From contig NZ_CP184360.1 of the NCBI RefSeq assembly GCF_048595755.1, forward strand, positions 2,666,001 through 2,730,000: DNA of 64,000 bases, in the 5' to 3' direction. Below the pieces are notes generated by a model, which had not been told where the DNA came from, searched no databases, and saw only the letters and a list, made by a program, of their open reading frames with translations. The position numbers and the translations under genes are program-made. This document shows positions 15,330-23,852 of the stretch, piece after piece; position 1 is the stretch's first letter; the number at the start of each line of letters is the position of its first letter. Origin of the DNA: Luteococcus sp048595755. Its GTDB lineage: Bacteria; Actinomycetota; Actinomycetes; Propionibacteriales; Propionibacteriaceae.

Positions 15330-16277
15330 TCACTCAGGCAGGCATCGGTAGTGGTAGCGGTGGTGCTCGGTGAAGCCGAGCCCCTCATACAGCCGTAGCG
15401 CCTCGTGGTTCGAGGCAAGAACCTGCAGGTAGCAGTATCTGGCTCCCAGCTCACGTGCCCTGGCCATCATCGCGATGGTCAGGGCACTGCCATGCCCGGC
15501 GGTGCGCAGCGTCGGGTCGACGAACAGGCAGGACAGCCCGGCCCAGTCCTGGGTGAGTACCACACGCCCGATGCCGATCGGACGCCCCAGGCGGAGGGTG
15601 GCGTAGTGGGCCGGCGCCGACGTGAGCACCGGCACTCTCGCCGGATGGTCATTCGGGTCGACGTCCAGCCACTCGTCCCCGGGAGTCTGGGACCAGGAGA
15701 CAGTGGACGCCGCGTCGGCCTCCGACCGCTCGAATCGGTCGAGGTCAGCACGCTCGAGATCGGCCACCAGGAAGACACTGGGATGCTCCAGTCGCCAGCC
15801 CCGTGCCGCGAGCAGTTCGTCCAACCTGGTGGGTTCGTCGTCGCCGCGGCCAGTGCGACCAGACAGCTGGAAGCACGGTTGGAGTCCTCGATCCCGGTAG
15901 AAGGCAGTCACCTGCTCGACGGCAAGCACCAGCTCTCGTTCCGGGGTCCCGGTCGGATGACAGGAGTTGGCCCGCCGGGAGTGTCCACCACCGGTGTGCA
16001 GTTCCCATCCGCCCATCCGGACCACACCGGTGCCCGGCCACCCTCGCGCCGCCAGCCGCACCAGGTCATCGACCCGTGAGGTGGGACGCACCACTCGCGG
16101 GGGCACCTTGCGCATGGCGCGAATCTGCTCGCGCGGCACCCGGACCGGGCCGCGTCCAGCCGGCAGGACCACCACCTCCCGGTCGTCGGCGCGCACCAGA
16201 TCACCCACCAGGTCACCACCATCCCCATCGGGGCCGGTCCAGAGCAGGGAGACACGAGGAGGCTGCGCGGTGGTCAT
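15330..16277 (-). CDS. GNAT family N-acetyltransferase
   Basis: A 315-residue protein. The C-terminal 150 residues are a GNAT fold: an acetyl-CoA loop in the segment LRTAGHGSALTIAMM, and the final strand with NHEALRLYEGLGF. The N-terminal half (OB-like DGDGGDLVGDLVRADDREV followed by a variable region) is the kind found in actinobacterial GNAT proteins of unknown substrate. The frame is open far upstream, but ATG at 16277 follows TACCGT by 8 bases and starts the domain. It is divergent from the CDF transporter with two back-to-back leaderless promoters. Confidence 0.82.
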   Translation of the reverse strand: MTTAQPPRVSLLWTGPDGDGGDLVGDLVRADDREVVVLPAGRGPVRVPREQIRAMRKVPPRVVRPTSRVDDLVRLAARGWPGTGVVRMGGWELHTGGGHSRRANSCHPTGTPERELVLAVEQVTAFYRDRGLQPCFQLSGRTGRGDDEPTRLDELLAARGWRLEHPSVFLVADLERADLDRFERSEADAASTVSWSQTPGDEWLDVDPNDHPARVPVLTSAPAHYATLRLGRPIGIGRVVLTQDWAGLSCLFVDPTLRTAGHGSALTIAMMARARELGARYCYLQVLASNHEALRLYEGLGFTEHHRYHYRCLPE

Positions 16278-16303
16278 GGCAGCCCACGGTAGTCGCAGTT
16301 GCC

Positions 16304-16309
16304 TACCAT
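16304..16309 (+). promoter_or_regulatory. -10 element TACCAT, leaderless promoter of the CDF gene
   Basis: The hexamer ends 7 bases before the GTG at 16317. The divergent GNAT gene has TACCGT at 16286-16291 on the other strand, so two -10 elements lie only 12 bases apart. Confidence 0.5.
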
Positions 16310-16316
16310 TGCGCTC

Positions 16317-16994
16317 GTGACCGACCCGAAGTGCACCGACTCCTGCCAACAGGACGATCTCATCCCCGACGACGACCTGCGCACCAGCTTGCGCCGTACG
16401 GTGGTGCTGGTTGCCCTGCTCAACCTCGCCTACTTCTTCATCGAGGGCGGCGTGGCAGTGGCGATCGGCTCGGTCAGCCTGTTCGCCGACTCGGTGGACT
16501 TCTTCGAGGACTTCGCCGTCAACAGCCTGATCGCGCTGGCCCTGGGCTGGAGCCTGCACCGGCGAGCGATCGCCGGCAAGGTGATGGCGCTGATCATCCT
16601 GCTGCCCGCTCTGGCGGCGATCTGGCAGGCCGTCACCAAGTTCTCCAATCCCGAACCGCCCGAGGTGCTCTCGCTGGTGCTGACCGCCGGCGGTGCGGTG
16701 GTGGTCAACATGATCTGTGTCTGGTTGCTGGCGCGGTGGCGCAGCCACGGCGGCTCGATGACCACTGCGGCCTTCCTGGCGGCCCGCAATGACGTGATCG
16801 CGAACGTGGCGATCATCGCCATGGGCGTGCTGACCTGGTACACGCGCAGCGGTTGGCCCGACATCGTGCTCGGACTGGTGATCGTGCTGCTCAACGTCAC
16901 GGCGGCCCGCGAGGTGTGGGAGGTCGCAGAGAACGAGAAGCTCGCCGCGAAGGCACTGGCCGGCGAGAACGTCGACCCCTGCTGTGGTGACTGA
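16317..16994 (+). CDS. Cation diffusion facilitator-type transporter
   Basis: A 225-residue membrane protein with about six hydrophobic segments, related to cation diffusion facilitators. The metal-site aspartates appear in FADSVDFFEDF (helix 2) and in AARNDVIANV (helix 5). It lacks the long C-terminal cytoplasmic domain of full CDF exporters and ends in a short Cys-containing tail (DPCCGD), which may bind metal. An N-terminal Cys pair (KCTDSC) is also notable. Zn2+, Cd2+ or Co2+ are plausible cargoes; the sequence does not settle which. Confidence 0.82.
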   Translation: MTDPKCTDSCQQDDLIPDDDLRTSLRRTVVLVALLNLAYFFIEGGVAVAIGSVSLFADSVDFFEDFAVNSLIALALGWSLHRRAIAGKVMALIILLPALAAIWQAVTKFSNPEPPEVLSLVLTAGGAVVVNMICVWLLARWRSHGGSMTTAAFLAARNDVIANVAIIAMGVLTWYTRSGWPDIVLGLVIVLLNVTAAREVWEVAENEKLAAKALAGENVDPCCGD

Positions 16995-17018
16995 ACGTCT
17001 CAACCGATGGTCGTCCTG

Positions 17019-17028
17019 TTGACGTCAA
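17019..17028. promoter_or_regulatory. Palindrome TTGACGTCAA upstream of the citE-like gene
   Basis: A perfect 10-bp palindrome followed by GA, overlapping a possible -35 (TTGACG); a TAGCCT -10 candidate is at 17040-17045. A closely similar site, TCTTGATGTCAAGA, lies upstream of aconitase at 54109, so a shared regulator is possible. Confidence 0.45.
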
Positions 17029-17109
17029 GAGATCGACGCTAGCCTGCCGCTACGGCAAGGACGCCCGGCGTGGGCCCTGTCGCTCCCGATCCTTGAGAAA
17101 GGCACGAAC

Positions 17110-17985
17110 GTGACCGAATCCGTCACCATCGGACCGGACCTGGCCCGGTCCTGGCTGCTCGTCAATGGCCTGCACACCGACCGCTTCCAGCACGTGGGAG
17201 AGGCCGACATCGTGGTGCTCGACATCGAGGATGCCGTGGCGCCAGCCCACAAGGAACAGGCCCGCCAGAACGTGGTGGAGCACCTGAGCAGCGGCGATCA
17301 CCATGCCTGGGTGCGCATCAACGGATTCGGCACCGAATGGTGGGAGGCCGACCTCAAGAACCTGGCGGAACTGCCGGGGCTAGACGGCATCTTCCTGGCG
17401 ATGGTCGAAGGGCCGGAGCACGTCATTCGCACCGCCGCCCTGCTGCCCGAGAACACACCAATCGTCGCACTGGTGGAGACCGCCCGGGGGATCACGCACC
17501 TTCCCCAGATCGCAGCCAGCCGCAACACCTTCCGGCTCGCCTTCGGGCTGGGCGACTACCGCCGCGACACCGGCTTCTCCGACGATGCGACCACGCTGGC
17601 CTACACCCGAAGCCAGTTCACGATCGCGTCCAAGGCCGCCGGGCTGCCCGGAGCGATCGACGGTCCGGCCGTCGGCGCCACCGGAGTCGCCCTGGCCACC
17701 TCGGCCGGCGTCACCAGCCAGTTCGGCATGACCGGGAAGATCTGCCTGATGGCGGAGCAGACGCACACCGTCAACGAGATCCTCTCCCCCAGCATCGACG
17801 ACATGTCCTGGGCCCTCGACTTCCTGGCGGAGTTCAACGCCGAGGGCGGCCAGATCCGCAATGGGTCCGACCTGCCCCGACTGGCTCGCGCCAACAAGAT
17901 CCTCTCGCTGGCCCGCTCCTTCGGGATGACACCGCCCGAGGGCTACCACCACTTCCCCGCGCCCAGCGACACCTACCACTGCTGA
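17110..17985 (+). CDS. HpcH/HpaI aldolase, CitE-like lyase
   Basis: A 291-residue protein of the CitE / HpcH-HpaI aldolase superfamily, Mg2+-dependent enzymes that form or break C-C bonds of acyl-CoA substrates such as citramalyl-CoA, malyl-CoA or beta-methylmalyl-CoA. Visible motifs are VLDIEDAVAP (metal-binding Asp/Glu region), ALVETARGI and GLGDYRRDTG. No citrate lyase alpha or gamma subunit is nearby, so it is a stand-alone CitE-like enzyme and not part of citrate lyase. GTG at 17110 has a GAGAAAGG site 7 bases upstream. Confidence 0.85.
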   Translation: MTESVTIGPDLARSWLLVNGLHTDRFQHVGEADIVVLDIEDAVAPAHKEQARQNVVEHLSSGDHHAWVRINGFGTEWWEADLKNLAELPGLDGIFLAMVEGPEHVIRTAALLPENTPIVALVETARGITHLPQIAASRNTFRLAFGLGDYRRDTGFSDDATTLAYTRSQFTIASKAAGLPGAIDGPAVGATGVALATSAGVTSQFGMTGKICLMAEQTHTVNEILSPSIDDMSWALDFLAEFNAEGGQIRNGSDLPRLARANKILSLARSFGMTPPEGYHHFPAPSDTYHC

Positions 17986-17999
17986 GCACTCTGAGAACG

Positions 18000-18040
18000 C
18001 ACCACCGCCCCGTCGACCACGGATCGACGGGGCGGTGGTG
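18000..18040. terminator. Hairpin terminator between citE-like and M3 peptidase genes
   Basis: A 17-bp stem (CACCACCGCCCCGTCGA and its complement) with a 7-base loop, followed by ATTGTT. It lies between convergent genes and should serve both. Confidence 0.85.
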
Positions 18041-18062
18041 ATTGTTCAACCGCACAGCTGGG

Positions 18063-20120
18063 TCACTGCGCGGACAGACCACGCCGCGCCAGCAGCGGTG
18101 CGATCTCGGCGTCGCGTCCGCGCAGCTCCCGGAAGCTCTCCAGCGGATCTCGCGTGTTGCCACGCGCCAGCACCGTGCGACGGAAGTGATCACCATTGGC
18201 CCGGGTGAGCCCCCCGTTCTCCTTGAACCACTCCACGGTGTCGGCGTCCATCACCTCGCTGAACAAGTAGCAGTAGTAGCGGGCGTCATACCCGCCGGCA
18301 AAGGTGTGCGAGAAGTAGGTGCTGCGGTAGCGCGGCAGGACCAGCGGGTTCGCCAGCCCGATGCGCTCGAGCGCCTCCTGTTCGAAGGCCATCACGTCCT
18401 CCACCACGGCGCCGGGAGCGATCCGGTGCCACTCCTGGTCGAGCAGTGCCGAGGCGAGGTACTCGGTGGTGGCGAAGCCCTCGTTGAAGGTCTTGCTCGT
18501 CTCCAGGCGTTCCAGCACCTCCTGCGCAATGGGCTCGCCCGTCTCGTGGTGCCGGGCGTAGTGGTTGACCACCTCGGGCCAGGTGATCCACATCTCGTTC
18601 ACCTGGCTGGGGAACTCGACGAAGTCTCGCGGCACATGGGTGCCCGACAGGCTCGGGTAGCGTGCCTCGGACAACAGACCGTGCAGGGCATGCCCGAACT
18701 CGTGGAACATGGTGACCACCTCGTCCATGCTGAGCAGCACCGGCTCACCCGGGGCCGGCTTCGGCACGTTGAGGTTGTTGCAGATCACCGGCAGTTCGTC
18801 GAACAGGTGGTTCTGGTCCACCAGATTGTTCATCCAGGCACCCCCACGCTTGGAGTCGCGCGTGAACACGTCATGGATGAACAACCCGAGCAAGCTTCCG
18901 TCGTGGTCGAAGACCTCGAAGGCGCGAGCATCCGGATGGTAGGTCTGCATGTCGCTGCGCTCACCGAAGGTGATCCCGAACAACTGCGTCGCAGCCCAGA
19001 AGACGCCGTCCACCAGCACCTTCTCGTAGCTGAACCAGGGCCGCAGGGCGGCAGTGTCCACGTCGTAACGCTCGGCGCGCACCTGTTCTGCCCAGTAGGA
19101 CCAGTCCCACGGTTGGAGTGGGTAGCCCTGCTCCCCCTGGGTCAGCTGGTGCTCGTCCAGGTGCTGCTGCAAGACCTGTGCCTCCCGCTGCAGATTGGCC
19201 AGCGCCGGACCCGCCAAGGGATAGATCATCTGGTCGATCGCCTCTGGCGTGCGGGCGGTTTGGTCGGTCAACACGGCAGAGACATGGTTCGGGTGCCCCA
19301 GCAGTCCGGCCCGCTCGGCCCGAAGCGCGGTGATGCGCTGCACCAACGCGGTGTTGTCGTGCTCGTTGCCGCGGCTGCACCGCGCGATGGAGGCCTCGTA
19401 GATCCTGCGACGGCTCTCCCGGCAGGTGAGCTGGGCGTTGTAGGGGTGATCGGTGAACAGGCTGTGGGTCACCAACCAGCCTTCCAGGCCACGCTCGGCC
19501 GCGGCCTGGGCGCAGGCGCTCAGCTGTCCCTCGTTCAGCCCGTCCAGCTCGGCGCGGTCGGTGAACAGGACTGCGGAGTCATTCGTGTCCGCCAGCAGAT
19601 TGCGCTGGAACTGGGTGGTCAGCGACGACAGTTCCTGGTTGAGCTCGCGCAGGCGCTGCTTGCTCTGGTCGTCGAGCGCGGCGCCTGCCATCACGAAGTC
19701 GAGGTGGGTCAGCTCCACCAGCCGACGGGTCTCCTCATCCAGATCGAGGCTGCCGAGCTGGGCGTGCACCGCGGCGACACGTTCGAAGAGAGCACTGTCC
19801 AGACGGATTGCGTCGGAGTGGGCCGCCAGTTTGGGGGCCAGCTCGCTTTCCAGCTGCCTCAGTTCGTCATTGGAATCGGCAGCGCTCTGGTTGAAGAAGA
19901 AGCGCGATGCGCGCTTGAGGGTCCGCCCGGAGCGTTCCAGAGCCACCACCGTGTTCTCCACGTCTGCCGCCTCAGGATTCTGGACGATCTGCTCGATCTC
20001 TGCCCGCTGTTCGTCCATGCCCAATTCGATCGCCTCGCGATAGTGCAGGCTGCGCACGGCTGAGAAGTCGGGCAGGCCGAAGGGCCTGCTGCTGGTTGCG
20101 ATCAAGGGATTGTGCGACAT
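18063..20120 (-). CDS. M3 family metallopeptidase (oligopeptidase)
   Basis: A 685-residue peptidase of the M3 (thimet oligopeptidase / Dcp) family that degrades short peptides in the cytoplasm. The zinc site HEFGH is at about residue 471, with the third ligand Glu some 25-30 residues on. The family-typical C-terminal segments ARYYCYLFSEVMDADT and the catalytic-loop Tyr region are present. The frame is open upstream to 20267, but ATG at 20120 has a TAGGAT hexamer 7 bases before it and begins like other family members. It lies 19 bases after the yciO stop on the same strand. Confidence 0.93.
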   Translation of the reverse strand: MSHNPLIATSSRPFGLPDFSAVRSLHYREAIELGMDEQRAEIEQIVQNPEAADVENTVVALERSGRTLKRASRFFFNQSAADSNDELRQLESELAPKLAAHSDAIRLDSALFERVAAVHAQLGSLDLDEETRRLVELTHLDFVMAGAALDDQSKQRLRELNQELSSLTTQFQRNLLADTNDSAVLFTDRAELDGLNEGQLSACAQAAAERGLEGWLVTHSLFTDHPYNAQLTCRESRRRIYEASIARCSRGNEHDNTALVQRITALRAERAGLLGHPNHVSAVLTDQTARTPEAIDQMIYPLAGPALANLQREAQVLQQHLDEHQLTQGEQGYPLQPWDWSYWAEQVRAERYDVDTAALRPWFSYEKVLVDGVFWAATQLFGITFGERSDMQTYHPDARAFEVFDHDGSLLGLFIHDVFTRDSKRGGAWMNNLVDQNHLFDELPVICNNLNVPKPAPGEPVLLSMDEVVTMFHEFGHALHGLLSEARYPSLSGTHVPRDFVEFPSQVNEMWITWPEVVNHYARHHETGEPIAQEVLERLETSKTFNEGFATTEYLASALLDQEWHRIAPGAVVEDVMAFEQEALERIGLANPLVLPRYRSTYFSHTFAGGYDARYYCYLFSEVMDADTVEWFKENGGLTRANGDHFRRTVLARGNTRDPLESFRELRGRDAEIAPLLARRGLSAQ

Positions 20121-20127
20121 GAGCGCA

Positions 20128-20133
20128 ATCCTA
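20128..20133 (-). promoter_or_regulatory. -10 element TAGGAT, leaderless promoter of the M3 peptidase
   Basis: Minus strand, 7 bases before the ATG at 20120, inside the short gap after yciO. The peptidase therefore probably has its own promoter as well as read-through. Confidence 0.55.
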
Positions 20134-20139
20134 GGGGCC

Positions 20140-20763
20140 TCACTCTTCGAAGGGCGAGGGGTCCCCACTGCCGTGACGCGCGATCCGCACCTGTTCCCCG
20201 GTGAAGTCCACCACCGTGGTGGGGCCCACGCCCACATCGCCCGAGTCCAGGACGAGGTCGACCTCATGGCCCAGGCTGTCGGCGATGGTCCACCCGTCGG
20301 TCATCGGATCCTCCTCGTCCGGCAGGATCAGCGACGAGGTGGTCAGCGGTTCGCCCAGTTCCTCCAGCAGGGCCAGGGCCGTGACGTGCTGGGGAATGCG
20401 CACCCCCACCGTCTTCTTCTTGGGGTGGAGCATTGCCTTGGGGAGATCTCGTGTCGCGCGCAGGATGAAGGTGTACGGGCCGGGGGTGGCGGCCTTGATG
20501 GCCCGGAACTCCCAGTTGTCCATCTCCACCCAGTGCCCCAGGTGGGCGAACTCGCTGACCATCAGGGTGAAGTGGTGCTTGTCATCCAGCCGCCGCAAGC
20601 GCTTGATGCGGTCCAGTGCGTCCTTGTCCCCCATGCGACAGCCCAGGGCGAAGCCGGAGTCCGTCGGATAGGCGATCATGCCGCCATCACGGATCACCTG
20701 GGCGGCCTGCGCCAGCAGGCGCGGCTGCGGATTGGCCGGGTGGACGTCGAGGTAGCGTGCCAT
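20140..20763 (-). CDS. YciO/Sua5-type putative L-threonylcarbamoyladenylate synthase
   Basis: A 207-residue protein of the Sua5/YciO/YrdC family. The nucleotide site is marked by YPTDSGFALGC and KRLRRLDDKHHFTLM, and the C-terminal SLILPDEEDPMT fits the YciO branch. YrdC makes threonylcarbamoyl-AMP for tRNA t6A; YciO relatives are less active and their role is debated. No other t6A genes are close. A TAGACT hexamer lies 6 bases before its ATG. Confidence 0.88.
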   Translation of the reverse strand: MARYLDVHPANPQPRLLAQAAQVIRDGGMIAYPTDSGFALGCRMGDKDALDRIKRLRRLDDKHHFTLMVSEFAHLGHWVEMDNWEFRAIKAATPGPYTFILRATRDLPKAMLHPKKKTVGVRIPQHVTALALLEELGEPLTTSSLILPDEEDPMTDGWTIADSLGHEVDLVLDSGDVGVGPTTVVDFTGEQVRIARHGSGDPSPFEE

Positions 20764-20769
20764 GACGAG

Positions 20770-20775
20770 AGTCTA
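20770..20775 (-). promoter_or_regulatory. -10 element TAGACT, leaderless promoter of the yciO-like gene
   Basis: Minus strand, 6 bases before the ATG at 20763, no ribosome-binding site. Confidence 0.55.
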
Positions 20776-20837
20776 GGCGTTGGCGGCATCGGGCGGAATG
20801 GCTGTGCTTGTCCCATTCCCACTTCGGGCTTGGCTGT

Positions 20838-21224
20838 TCAGCCTCGCCGAAGTTCCCCGCTCGCACTGCCCTGCGCGTGCAAGACCTTCACTCCCAGCAG
20901 GCCAAGGAAGGTCGTGCTGGCCTCGGCTCGGGTGGTGACCCGCAACAGACCATCTTCCATGGCCACCTCACCGTCCATCCCCTCGTCCGACAGCACCTGT
21001 CGGGCGGCTCGCACGGCCTCCGCCGTGCCGTCTCGTCCCACCAGTCGGGAGGCCGCCCCGGCGTCACAGCCTGAACGCACTGCACGGGCGGCCACGACCT
21101 CCGCGGTCCGGTGCGCCTGCACCCGTGCGGTGCCGTCGACCACCAGCCCGGCTGCCAGGAAGATGGCAAGCATCACTGCGCCCACGAAGGTGCTCAGGCT
21201 CACGCCGCGTTCGTCGGTGACCAT
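20838..21224 (-). CDS. TadE-like / pilus-assembly-type small secreted protein
   Basis: A 128-residue protein with a short N-terminal stretch MVTDERGVSLSTFVG, then a hydrophobic helix (AVMLAIFLAAGLVVDG) and an extracytoplasmic domain with one Cys. This layout is that of TadE/pilin-like proteins with a class III signal. The rest of a tad locus is not in the window, so this is an orphan. The frame is open to 21281, but ATG at 21224 follows CACAGT by 7 bases and sits correctly before the signal helix. Confidence 0.65.
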   Translation of the reverse strand: MVTDERGVSLSTFVGAVMLAIFLAAGLVVDGTARVQAHRTAEVVAARAVRSGCDAGAASRLVGRDGTAEAVRAARQVLSDEGMDGEVAMEDGLLRVTTRAEASTTFLGLLGVKVLHAQGSASGELRRG

Positions 21225-21319
21225 GCCGCTCACTGTGGCACTGCCCGGCCGACTATGACCACCGGCAGCGCCGAGACCCAAAGGCCCCGGTCCGGCCCGT
21301 GCCGGGACTCAGGGTTGGC

Positions 21320-21325
21320 TAGGCT
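21320..21325 (+). promoter_or_regulatory. -10 element TAGGCT for pfp
   Basis: It lies 35 bases before the pfp start, so pfp has a leadered transcript with a Shine-Dalgarno AAGGAAAGG at 21343-21351, in contrast to the many leaderless genes here. Confidence 0.45.
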
Positions 21326-21360
21326 GGCAACGTCACATCTTCAAGGAAAGGTCCGACCCC

Positions 21361-22593
21361 ATGGTCAAGAAGGTTGCCCTGCTCACCGCCGGAGGCTTCG
21401 CCCCCTGCCTGTCGTCCGCCGTCGGTGGTCTGATCGAGCGCTACACCGAGATCGCCCCTGACGTCGAGATCATTGCCTACAAGCACGGCTACCAGGGCCT
21501 GCTCAAGGGCGACTACTTCACCGTGACGCCCACGGTTCGCGAGAATGCCGCCGTGCTGCACCAGTACGGCGGGTCCCCCATCGGCAACTCCCGCGTCAAG
21601 CTCACCAATGCCGCCGACCTCGTCAAGCGCGGCCTGGTGCAGGAGGGCGACAACCCGCTCAAGGTGGCCGCCGACCGTCTGGTGGCCGACGGGGTCGACG
21701 TGCTGCACACCATTGGTGGCGACGACACCAACACGACCGCCGCCGACCTGGCTGCCTACCTTCACGAGAACGACTACGAGCTGACCGTCGTCGGTCTGCC
21801 CAAGACCATCGACAACGACGTCATCCCGATCAAGCAGTCGCTGGGCGCCTGGACCGCCGCCGAGCAGGGTGCCGGCTTCGCCCGCAACATCGTCGGCGAG
21901 CACAACTCGGGCTCCCGCATGCTGATCATCCACGAGGTCATGGGCCGCAACTGTGGCTGGCTGACCGCTGCCACTGCCCACAAGTACCGCGAGTGGCTGG
22001 ACAGCGTCGAGACCTGGGTGCCCGAGATCGGCCTGAGCAAGGAGGCCTGGGATGTCCACGCCGTCTACGTTCCCGAGGCCGAGCTGGACCTGCAGGCCGA
22101 GGCTGAGCGGCTGAACAAGGTGATGGACGAGGTGGGCAATGTCACCATCTTCCTGTCCGAGGGTGCCGGCCTGGAGTCGATCATCGCCGAGATGGAGAAG
22201 GCTGGCGAAGAGGTTCCTCGCGACCCCTTCGGCCACGTCAAGCTCGACAAGGTCAATCCCGGCAAGTGGTTCGGCGAGCAGTTCGCCAAGCTGCTGAACG
22301 CCGAGAAGGTCATGGTGCAGAAGTCGGGCTACTACAGCCGTGCCGCGGCCGCCAACGAGGCGGATCTGGCCCTGATCAAGCAGTGCACCGACCTGGCGGT
22401 CGACTCGGCCCTGGCCGGCAAGCCCGGTGTGGTGGGCCAGGACGAGGAGAATGGCGACCAGCTCACCGCCATCGACTTCAAGCGCATCAAGGGTGGCAAG
22501 GCCTTCAACATCAACGAGCCCTGGTTCGTGGAGATGCTGGAGACCATCGGTCAGGGTGCACCGAAGCCGGTGCAGCACCTGCCCGAGCACTGA
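21361..22593 (+). CDS. pfp: PPi-dependent 6-phosphofructokinase
   Basis: A 410-residue phosphofructokinase that reversibly phosphorylates fructose 6-phosphate with pyrophosphate. GGDDT (119-123) carries the Asp that marks PPi users in place of the Gly of ATP-PFK, and PKTIDND (147-153) holds the catalytic region. MGRNCGWL, near 194, is the usual substrate loop. Length and sequence resemble the well-studied propionibacterial PPi-PFK, the main evidence for the assignment of the organism. It has a strong ribosome-binding site. It works in glycolysis and gluconeogenesis. Confidence 0.95.
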   Translation: MVKKVALLTAGGFAPCLSSAVGGLIERYTEIAPDVEIIAYKHGYQGLLKGDYFTVTPTVRENAAVLHQYGGSPIGNSRVKLTNAADLVKRGLVQEGDNPLKVAADRLVADGVDVLHTIGGDDTNTTAADLAAYLHENDYELTVVGLPKTIDNDVIPIKQSLGAWTAAEQGAGFARNIVGEHNSGSRMLIIHEVMGRNCGWLTAATAHKYREWLDSVETWVPEIGLSKEAWDVHAVYVPEAELDLQAEAERLNKVMDEVGNVTIFLSEGAGLESIIAEMEKAGEEVPRDPFGHVKLDKVNPGKWFGEQFAKLLNAEKVMVQKSGYYSRAAAANEADLALIKQCTDLAVDSALAGKPGVVGQDEENGDQLTAIDFKRIKGGKAFNINEPWFVEMLETIGQGAPKPVQHLPEH

Positions 22594-22662
22594 GCAGGGC
22601 CCGCGGCTGACCAGCCGCCGCCCTGAACAATCTGGCCCTGACCAACCTGGCCCGGAGCAACA

Positions 22663-22693
22663 CGGCCCGTCCCGAAACTCTCGGGGCGGGCCG
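22663..22693. terminator. Hairpin terminator between pfp and yihY
   Basis: A 13-bp stem with one G-T pair (CGGCCCGTCCCGA against its partner) and a 5-base loop lies between convergent genes and touches the end of yihY. Confidence 0.75.
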
Positions 22694-22694
22694 T

Positions 22695-23762
22695 TCAGCG
22701 TCGCCCGAACAGGCGCCGGTGACGACCGTGCTCGGATTCCAACCGCTTGGCCTCCTCGCGCCGCAGCTTCTCGCGTTGCCGGGCCTTCTCGTCCTTGAGG
22801 CGGGCGGCCTCTGCAGCCTCCCAATGGCCCGGAACCGTCATGACGTCCGAACGGCGACGCAGTGGCAGGTCAACCTCTGAATATCGACGCGGGATGGCTG
22901 GCTGGTAACTGGTGGCGATCCAGGCCGCGGCAAACAGGATGAGCCGGGCGAAGAGGTTGAAGAACAGCATCACGATGATGATGTTGCCGAAGACGACGGT
23001 GGACAGGCTCCGGCTGAGGACCTCGATCACCTGGGTGGTGCCGTACAGCAGTCCCGTCATGACCACCCCGGACATCACCGAGCCCTTGATCATGTCCTTC
23101 ATCGGTGCGCGGTACTGCGGCAGGACGTGGAAGAGGAACCAGAACAGCAGGCTGGACAGCACCACGGTCAGCAGCATGGCTCCCAGCGTCAACAGCTTGG
23201 CCACGCTCGGGCTCTGCCCCACCCCCAGCCAGCGCACCAGCCGGTCGGCGAAGTTGCCCGAGAGGGTGACCACGGTGAAGGAGACCCCCAGGGCGCCGAT
23301 GAGCGCCAGGAAGTAGAGCAGGTTCACGAAGCGCTCGGCCAACCAGTTACGGCCGGGTGGGCTCATGTCGAACTCCGGACGCCACTGGGCGCGCACCGCC
23401 CCACGCAGGTTGCCCATCCAGCCCGAGCCCGAATAGGCGGCGGCCAACATGCCGATCAACAGCACGGTGCGCCAGTTGTTCAGTGCCCGTTCGATGAGCC
23501 GAATCGCCTGGTATCCACCGGCGACGGCACCGACCTCCCGAACCGCGACGTCCTTGATCTGCACCAGCCAGTCAGGCCGGAAGACGGTCAACAACCAGCC
23601 GAGGAAACTGAAGGCGAACATCAACGCCGGAACCAGGGTCAGCACAGAGAAGTAGGTGATGCCCCCAGCCAGCTGGTTTCCCATCCGGTTCTGGAAGCGG
23701 TCGTTGGCGCGGATCAGGTGTGCCGACCAAGGAGTGCGCTTCAGCCAGCGCCACAACCCCAT
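22695..23762 (-). CDS. YihY/BrkB family membrane protein
   Basis: A 355-residue protein of the YihY (formerly RNase BN/BrkB) family with about six membrane segments between residues 30 and 280. The family signatures GGITYFSVLTLVPAL near the start and GSGWMGNLRGAVRAQW are visible. The C-terminal 80 residues form a charged Arg/Glu-rich cytoplasmic tail. The molecular function of the family is unsettled; the old RNase BN annotation is incorrect. A GGGAGA ribosome-binding site precedes the start. Confidence 0.88.
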   Translation of the reverse strand: MGLWRWLKRTPWSAHLIRANDRFQNRMGNQLAGGITYFSVLTLVPALMFAFSFLGWLLTVFRPDWLVQIKDVAVREVGAVAGGYQAIRLIERALNNWRTVLLIGMLAAAYSGSGWMGNLRGAVRAQWRPEFDMSPPGRNWLAERFVNLLYFLALIGALGVSFTVVTLSGNFADRLVRWLGVGQSPSVAKLLTLGAMLLTVVLSSLLFWFLFHVLPQYRAPMKDMIKGSVMSGVVMTGLLYGTTQVIEVLSRSLSTVVFGNIIIVMLFFNLFARLILFAAAWIATSYQPAIPRRYSEVDLPLRRRSDVMTVPGHWEAAEAARLKDEKARQREKLRREEAKRLESEHGRHRRLFGRR

Positions 23763-23808
23763 GGTTCTCCCTTCCGCGACGGACGGCCATCGGTGAAGAG
23801 GCTAGCGG

Positions 23809-23843
23809 CACGGCGGCCCGCTGTGCGACTGCGGGCCGCCGTG
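23809..23843 (-). terminator. Hairpin terminator after gcvP
   Basis: A 13-bp perfect stem CACGGCGGCCCGC with a 9-base loop, 10 bases downstream of the gcvP stop on the minus strand and upstream of yihY. Confidence 0.7.
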
Positions 23844-23852
23844 GCGTGCCGT

